In this document: positions 5,374-10,140 of the stretch, one piece after another
Numbering within the stretch: position 1 is the first letter of the stretch
How the letters are laid out: each line of letters starts with the position of its first letter
Position numbers and translations under genes: made by a program
The notes under the pieces: generated by a model
Seen by the model: only the letters and a program-made list of their open reading frames with translations
Database searches by the model: none
Told to the model about the DNA's origin: nothing
Assembly: GCA_902766325.1 (NCBI GenBank)
Contig: CACXDF010000207.1
Location: 1-10,140, forward strand
Source: an uncultured Eubacteriales bacterium
GTDB lineage: Bacteria > Bacillota > Clostridia > Christensenellales > DTU072
Length of the DNA: 10,140 nt
Reading direction: 5' to 3'

Positions 5374-6603
5374 TCAACCCATCTCGGCTAAGATTTCCGT
5401 TAAAGCAAGCTTACAATGCTCATACGTCAATCCGCCTTGCATATAAGCCACGAACGGTTCTCGAACGGTGCCGTCGGCGGACAACTCGAGCGACGCGCCC
5501 TGAACGAACGTTCCCGCGGCCATGACGACGGGATGGGTGTATCCGGGCATATCCCACGGTTCGGGCGTAACATAACTGTCGACCGGAGATAGTTTTTGGA
5601 TGCGCTGAACAAAAGAAACAAGCTGCTCGGCCGTATTAAAGCGAATGCTTTTAATGATGTCGTACGGCATACTGCCCGGTTTCGGCATAGTCTCAAATCC
5701 GAGTTTTTCAAAAACGTATCCGCTCAGCACGTTACCCATGAGCGCGTTTTTTACCGTGGACGGAGCCAAAAATAACCCCTGATAAAAAGGCAGATACCCG
5801 GATAAATAAGAACCGACTTCAAGACCCAACGAAGGCGCCGTAAAACGTCTCGCGATCATATCGATACATTCGTTTTTACCGCAAATATAGGCACCGGTAG
5901 GGGCTATTCCTCCGCCGGCATTCTTGATCAGCGACCCGATACATACGTCTGCTCCGACGTGCGTAGGTTCCTTTTTTTCAGTAAATTCGCCGTAGCAATT
6001 ATCAACAACAATATACGAAAAAGGGGATATTTCTCTCACAAAACAGATAATTTCGGCAATTTTTTCTACGCTCAACGCATCGCGCCATAAGTACCCTTTC
6101 GAACGTTGAATAAAGACGACTTTGGGCTTTTTTTCCATTAAAAGGGTCTTGATACATTTTTTATCGAATTCGCCCTCCTCCGTCATGTCGACCTGGCCGT
6201 AACCGACTCCGATATCCTTTAATGAGCCGATATTCTCTCCATTGATGACTTCATCGAGCGTATCGTAAGGCTTACCCGCAATACTGACGATCGTATCGCC
6301 CCGAGAGAGCAAGCCGAACAATGCCAAAGAAAGCGCGTGCGTGCCGTTGGCAATAAGCGGAGAAACAATGGCGCTCTCGGTTCCGAATACGTCGGCGAAC
6401 AATTTAGCGAGCGTGTCTCTGCCGACGTCGTCGTATCCGTAACCGGTCGTACCGTGAAAATGCATTGCGCTGATCTTGTGACGACGAAACGCATCCAACA
6501 CTCTTTTTTGGTTTTCAAGCGCGATCTCATTCAGCGCAGTAAACTCTTTATTTGCTTTCTTCTCGCATTCTTCAATGATCTTTTGGGCTTCAGAATATTC
6601 CAT
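5374..6603 (-). CDS. ynbB: PLP-dependent enzyme of the methionine gamma-lyase/YnbB family
   Basis: A 409-aa fold-type I PLP enzyme of the Met_gamma_lyase family (YnbB; often named 'cystathionine beta-lyase family protein involved in aluminum resistance'). Full length matches the family. Visible features are HGTTGYGYDDVGRDTL (50-65) near the N terminus, the cofactor-binding aspartate D201 in VVDNCYGEF, and the probable Schiff-base lysine K227 in SLIKNAGGG. PEPWDMPGYTHPVV (347-360) and a C-terminal GLTYEH are also visible. Its natural reaction is not well established. Sulfur amino-acid C-S lyase activity is inferred from the fold, and the aluminium link comes from family naming. It follows miaA by 8 nt, with AAGG of its ribosome site touching the miaA stop, so it is the last gene of the mutS-mutL-miaA-ynbB operon. 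Confidence 0.92.
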   Translation of the reverse strand: MEYSEAQKIIEECEKKANKEFTALNEIALENQKRVLDAFRRHKISAMHFHGTTGYGYDDVGRDTLAKLFADVFGTESAIVSPLIANGTHALSLALFGLLSRGDTIVSIAGKPYDTLDEVINGENIGSLKDIGVGYGQVDMTEEGEFDKKCIKTLLMEKKPKVVFIQRSKGYLWRDALSVEKIAEIICFVREISPFSYIVVDNCYGEFTEKKEPTHVGADVCIGSLIKNAGGGIAPTGAYICGKNECIDMIARRFTAPSLGLEVGSYLSGYLPFYQGLFLAPSTVKNALMGNVLSGYVFEKLGFETMPKPGSMPYDIIKSIRFNTAEQLVSFVQRIQKLSPVDSYVTPEPWDMPGYTHPVVMAAGTFVQGASLELSADGTVREPFVAYMQGGLTYEHCKLALTEILAEMG

Positions 6604-6611
6604 TTTACACC

Positions 6612-7505
6612 TTATTTTGAAATAATATGTTCTATTTTTGCGGCTGTTTCTTTAATGTCGTCCATTTTCAGCCATTCCGCATCCATACTGCGGAACCATG
6701 TCTCCTGACGCTTGGCGTAGTGCCTGCTGTTGATTTTGATCGCCTCTTTGACCTCGTCTATCGTATTGATCCCCTGTTTATACGCGGCGAATTCTTTATA
6801 CCCGATCGCCTGCATACTTTGACAAGAAAAGTCCACGCCGTCCGCAAGCAAACGATCGATCTCGTTTTCCAATCCCCTATCAAACATCCTGTCCACTCTT
6901 TCGTTGATACGCTTGTATAGCGTTTCCCGATCGATTTCGATACAAAATAAACGATGTTCTCGACGTTTATTCTGCGTCTCTTCAACGTCCGCAATGGACT
7001 TTCCGGTAAGCGTTATTACTTCCAACGCGCGGATAACTCTTTTTACATTGTTTTTGTGTATTTTTTTCGCGGCAAGCGGATCTAAGGCAAGTAGTTTGTT
7101 CCAGAGCGCGTCCGCGCCCTTTTCTTCGTATTCTTTCGTTATTTCGGCGCGTAACTTTTCGTCATACGCTCCCAAAGAATAATTATAGAGCAGCGAACGA
7201 ATATATAATCCCGTTCCGCCGACAAGTATAGGCGTTTTACCGTGCGAAAGTATTTCTTCTATCGCTTTATCGGCGTCTTCCACGTACATTGCGACGTTAT
7301 ACGGCTCCTTAGGCGAAACGATATCGATCATATAATGCGGCACGCCGCCCTTTTCTTCTTCGGTCACCTTCGCCGTGCCCACGTCCATGCCTTTGTATAT
7401 CTGCATGGAATCGGCGCTGACGATCTCGCCCCCTATTCTTTTGGCAAGTTCGACCGCCAAAGCCGACTTTCCGGTCGCTGTCGCGCCACCTATGGCAAGT
7501 ATCAC
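6612..7505 (-). CDS. miaA: tRNA dimethylallyltransferase MiaA
   Basis: MiaA transfers a dimethylallyl group from DMAPP to N6 of A37 in tRNAs reading UNN codons, the substrate that MiaB then methylthiolates. With the GTG start the protein has 297 aa, close to the family norm. The P-loop GATATGKS (7-14) lies at the very N terminus. It is followed by DSMQIYKGMDVGTAK (32-46), GGTGLYIRSLLY (96-107), the tRNA-binding part with QAIGYKEF (232-239) and YAKRQETWF (263-271). The GTG overlaps the mutL stop as GTGA (7502-7505), a classical coupled start, with GGGAGG 5 nt upstream. The frame is open for 24 further codons upstream, but that stretch is mutL sequence in another frame and does not belong to MiaA. 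Confidence 0.96.
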   Translation of the reverse strand: MILAIGGATATGKSALAVELAKRIGGEIVSADSMQIYKGMDVGTAKVTEEEKGGVPHYMIDIVSPKEPYNVAMYVEDADKAIEEILSHGKTPILVGGTGLYIRSLLYNYSLGAYDEKLRAEITKEYEEKGADALWNKLLALDPLAAKKIHKNNVKRVIRALEVITLTGKSIADVEETQNKRREHRLFCIEIDRETLYKRINERVDRMFDRGLENEIDRLLADGVDFSCQSMQAIGYKEFAAYKQGINTIDEVKEAIKINSRHYAKRQETWFRSMDAEWLKMDDIKETAAKIEHIISK

Positions 7506-9454
7506 ACGATCCTCCCGAACATCTTTTCGATCTCTCTGTGCGTCATAACGATGACGGTCGGTCTGCCGTGCGGGCATTGCAGAGGCGCGTTCCCCTTTAT
7601 GTATTCTCCGATAAAGTAATCAAGTTGCAATTTATCGAGCTTATCCCCGCCTTTTATCGCGCTCTTACAGGCGGTTTGCGCCAGTTTTTCACGGAATAAT
7701 GTAACGTCCGTCACCTCTTTCAGTTCTTTATCCTTTTCGATCGAATCAAAGAACTTATAGATATCCAGTCCGAGCAAAACGCTCGGAACGGACTTTACGG
7801 TAACGGTATCGTCCTTGATACGCAGATCAAAGCCCATCTTTCTGAATTCGTTTTTATGATCGGTAAAAAATCGAATCGTCTCATCGTCTTTATAAACGAT
7901 ATCGTACGGAAATACGAGTTCCTGGATGAATACTTTCGTCTCCACTTCTCTGGAAAAACGGTCGAAAAGTATTCTTTCGTGCGCGGCGTGCTGATCGATG
8001 ATATACATCGCATCGCCCACTTCAACGATCACGTACGTCTCAAAAAGCTGTCCGATGACACGATACGAACGAAGATCGTATAAGCCGTCCGACTTATTTT
8101 CGGAATCGGCAAAAAGCAGATAGCCTTTATTATTCGGACGATCCTCAAGAGAACCTTCTTCTATATCCTCGTATCCGAGCGAAGCCTGACGCGCCTCTCG
8201 CTCTTTGGCTTCCAATATATCCTGCTCGGTCGGATACGGCAAAGGCGTATCTATCTTTTTTAATTCTTCATTCGATTTTTTATAAAAATCAATCAGTTCT
8301 TTCGTCGGTTCTTCTTCGGCGACGATATAATCTTTAAAACGCTTCTTAAAGAATTCCTGTCGGTCTTCTTCCACCGATTCGATCGGTTCTTGCGCGGCGA
8401 AGAAAGGCCGTTCGTCCAGTTCGCTGGTCATAGCTTTTAAAACTTCTTTCCTTCTCGCTTCATCATCGGCGTCCAAACCGTCTTTGATCGCGTTATAAAC
8501 CAAGCCGTACAGCAGTTTTGTGTCGGCGAATCGGACTTCGCTCTTATTCGGATGGACGTTTACGTCCACGTCTGCAAAAGGCATCACGATGTCGACGACT
8601 ATAGACGGATAAGTCCGTCTCATCAATCTATCGCCGTACGCATTGGCAACGACCGCCTGCATAGAAGCATCTTCGATACATCTGCCGTTCACGATAAATA
8701 TTTCGTTATTGCGCGTTCCTTTGATCCCCGCGCTCGCCGGCCTGGCCGCGTAACCGCTGATAGTATACCCTTTATCAGTCAAATGGAACGGGATCATGCA
8801 ATCGAACATTTTTCCGCCGAAAGCGTGATAAACGGCGCCTTCAAGACCGTCGCCTTCGGTCGCAAAAAGCGTCTCTCCGTCGACGATATAATTGATGGTA
8901 ACGTCGGGATTGGCCAATATCAAACCGACAACGGTTTTCGTCACGGCGTTGGCCTCGCCCTTCGGCGGTTTCAGAAAGCGAAAACGGGCGGGAGTGTTAT
9001 AGAAAAGAGAATTGATCTCGACCACGGTTCCTTTTTGCAGATTGCATTGTCCCCTGTCCGTGATCACGCCGCCCTCTACGGAAATATACGCCGCTTCGGC
9101 TTCGCCGTCGAATCTGGAGCGCAAAACGGTTTTCGACACGGCGCAAATACTGGCGAGAGCCTCTCCGCGGAAACCGAGCGTAGCGACCGTCTCCAGGTCT
9201 TCCGCCGAAGATATTTTACTGGTGGCGTGCGGCAATACGGCAAGTTCAAGATCGTCCTTCTCCATGCCGCAACCGTTATCGGTCACGGTGATATTCTTAA
9301 TGCCGCCGCTCTCGATAGAAACGGTTATTTCCGTCGCGCCCGCGTCGATTGAGTTCTCAACAAGTTCTTTCACGACGGAAGACGGGTTTTCGACGACTTC
9401 TCCCGCGGAAATACGGTTATATACCGAACTGTCCAAACGATTGATCTTTCCCAT
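7502..9454 (-). CDS. mutL: DNA mismatch repair protein MutL (endonuclease type)
   Basis: MutL couples MutS mismatch recognition to strand removal. In bacteria without MutH it nicks DNA itself. The 650-aa protein has the N-terminal GHKL ATPase: KELVENSIDAGA (29-40), DNGCGM (59-64) and GFRGEAL (94-100). A transducer domain with VDVNVHPNKSEVRF (296-309) follows, then an acidic linker (about 330-460). The C-terminal dimerisation and nuclease domain has the metal site DQHAAHE (487-493), ACKSAIKGGD (595-604), CPHGRP (627-632) and FGR near the end. The last acidic residue of the DQHA(X)2E(X)4E motif is D498 instead of E. QELVFP (511-516) sits where the B. subtilis protein has its clamp-binding motif. 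The ATG follows AAAGG (9464-9468) and lies 2 nt after mutS; miaA overlaps its stop by 4 nt. Confidence 0.97.
   Translation of the reverse strand: MGKINRLDSSVYNRISAGEVVENPSSVVKELVENSIDAGATEITVSIESGGIKNITVTDNGCGMEKDDLELAVLPHATSKISSAEDLETVATLGFRGEALASICAVSKTVLRSRFDGEAEAAYISVEGGVITDRGQCNLQKGTVVEINSLFYNTPARFRFLKPPKGEANAVTKTVVGLILANPDVTINYIVDGETLFATEGDGLEGAVYHAFGGKMFDCMIPFHLTDKGYTISGYAARPASAGIKGTRNNEIFIVNGRCIEDASMQAVVANAYGDRLMRRTYPSIVVDIVMPFADVDVNVHPNKSEVRFADTKLLYGLVYNAIKDGLDADDEARRKEVLKAMTSELDERPFFAAQEPIESVEEDRQEFFKKRFKDYIVAEEEPTKELIDFYKKSNEELKKIDTPLPYPTEQDILEAKEREARQASLGYEDIEEGSLEDRPNNKGYLLFADSENKSDGLYDLRSYRVIGQLFETYVIVEVGDAMYIIDQHAAHERILFDRFSREVETKVFIQELVFPYDIVYKDDETIRFFTDHKNEFRKMGFDLRIKDDTVTVKSVPSVLLGLDIYKFFDSIEKDKELKEVTDVTLFREKLAQTACKSAIKGGDKLDKLQLDYFIGEYIKGNAPLQCPHGRPTVIVMTHREIEKMFGRIV
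7503..7516 (-). promoter_or_regulatory. Ribosome binding site and overlapping GTG start of miaA
   Basis: GGGAGG (7511-7516) stands 5 nt before GTG (7505-7503). The GTGA overlap with the mutL stop suggests re-initiation by the same ribosomes. Confidence 0.85.
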
Positions 9455-9456
9455 AA

Positions 9457-10140
9457 TTATTTACCTTTTTTGTTTTCCAAAATCTTTTTCATATCGGCAA
9501 GGATCGTAAGAGCCTCCATCGGAGTACACCTGTTGATATCCGTTTCTTTAAGTATCTTTTTTATCTCGGTGACGTCTTCGTCTTCCGGGAATAGAGAGAG
9601 TTGGTCGCACGGCAGCGCCGTAGAAGCGTTTCCGCCCAACTTGTTTTCCAGTTTTCCGCTGAGTTCGTGCGTCTCGGACAAAGATAGAAGAATGTCTTTC
9701 GCACGAGCGACGACTGAAGCCGGCACGCCGGCGATCCCGGCGACTTCTATACCGAAGCTACGGTTCGCGCCCCCTCTTGCTATCTTATATAAGAATGAAA
9801 TGCCGTTTGAACTTTCCTGCACGAGCACGCGATAATTTTTGATGCCGACAAGCAGTTTTTCCAGTTCGATCAATTCGTGATAGTGTGTCGCAAACAGAGT
9901 TTTGGCCTTGATCTTGGTCAAAATATGTTCGACAATAGCCCACGCGATGCTTACGCCGTCAAGCGTAGACGTCCCTCTTCCGATCTCGTCCAGAACAAGA
10001 AGGCTGTCGGGCGTGGCGTTATTGAGAATGTTGGCGACTTCGAGCATTTCTACCATAAAAGTACTTTGACCGCGAATAAGATTATCGCTGGCGCCGACGC
10101 GCGTAAAGATACGATCGCACAAACCGATCTCGGCTTTGGA
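9457..10140 (-). CDS. mutS: DNA mismatch repair protein MutS, C-terminal part (5' end beyond the window)
   Basis: Only the last 227 residues are present, and the frame is open through the right edge. They cover the end of the ABC-type ATPase: DRIFTRVGASDN, the signature-like GQSTFMVEM, Walker B LLVLDEIGRGTST and the histidine loop ATHYHEL. The NRSFGIEVAGIAGVP segment and the helix-turn-helix region that dimerises MutS follow. QLSLF (residues 180-184 of this fragment) has the form of a sliding-clamp binding motif, as found near the C terminus of B. subtilis MutS. A final TPMEALTILADMKKI helix matches the usual tetramerising tail. MutS recognises mispairs and recruits MutL, whose gene follows 2 nt downstream, so this is the head of the visible operon. 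The start and promoter lie outside the window. Confidence 0.97.
   Translation of the reverse strand, partial: SKAEIGLCDRIFTRVGASDNLIRGQSTFMVEMLEVANILNNATPDSLLVLDEIGRGTSTLDGVSIAWAIVEHILTKIKAKTLFATHYHELIELEKLLVGIKNYRVLVQESSNGISFLYKIARGGANRSFGIEVAGIAGVPASVVARAKDILLSLSETHELSGKLENKLGGNASTALPCDQLSLFPEDEDVTEIKKILKETDINRCTPMEALTILADMKKILENKKGK

Noticed and set aside
7506..7577. 24-codon upstream extension of miaA
   Set aside because: The bases encode the conserved C terminus of MutL in another frame, and MiaA starts just before its P-loop at GTG 7505 with GGGAGG upstream.
8552..9352. Long open frame (266 codons) on the plus strand
   Set aside because: It is antisense to the conserved ATPase half of mutL, has no family features, and its His/Arg/Asp-rich composition is typical of a shadow frame.
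1..10140. CRISPR array, insertion sequence ends or prophage genes
   Set aside because: No regularly spaced direct repeats, no transposase and no structural phage genes were seen; the recombinase stands alone.

Overview
The window looks like chromosomal DNA of a bacterium of the class Clostridia (Bacillota), probably an uncultured lineage. The reasons are the mutS-mutL-miaA-ynbB order typical of clostridial chromosomes, an endonuclease-type MutL, strong Shine-Dalgarno sites with several GTG/TTG starts, near-consensus SigA promoters in AT-rich gaps, and moderate-to-low G+C by eye. No phage, transposon, plasmid or CRISPR signature is visible. The only mobile-type gene is a lone tyrosine recombinase.

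Layout. Positions 12-86 carry a tRNA-Trp gene on the minus strand with its own promoter. Divergent from it is a plus-strand operon: proC (156-953), rnhA (956-1405) and a VTT/DedA-type membrane protein (1398-2588). These genes are separated by 2 nt or overlap. This operon runs head-on into a minus-strand gene for a PadR-type regulator fused to a four-helix membrane domain (2589-3971). The two stop codons touch with no base between them. Hairpins in this zone include a good intrinsic terminator for the regulator, which lies inside the 3' end of the membrane-protein gene. Upstream of the regulator is a consensus promoter (TTGACA, 17 bp, TATAAT). Next comes a tyrosine recombinase (4108-5223, minus) whose promoter lies so close to its ATG that the mRNA should be almost leaderless. 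The rest is one tightly packed minus-strand operon, read from the right edge: mutS (C-terminal part only), mutL, miaA and ynbB, with junctions of 2 nt, a 4-nt overlap and 8 nt.

How the genes work together. mutS and mutL make the mismatch-recognition and nicking machinery. miaA modifies A37 of tRNAs that read UNN codons, which include tRNA-Trp. ynbB is a PLP enzyme of the Met_gamma_lyase family that habitually sits beside miaA/hfq in Clostridia, but hfq is absent from its usual place here. proC makes proline and rnhA removes RNA-DNA hybrids. The VTT protein and the membrane-tethered PadR protein are the least understood pair. The most interesting items are the PadR-membrane fusion, the zero-gap convergent junction, the near-leaderless recombinase promoter, a 10-bp perfect inverted repeat beside the recombinase, and a short motif found at both ends of the recombinase gene.

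There is no gene-free stretch longer than 300 bases. The three real gaps are 87-155, 3972-4107 and 5224-5373, and their contents are listed as features.
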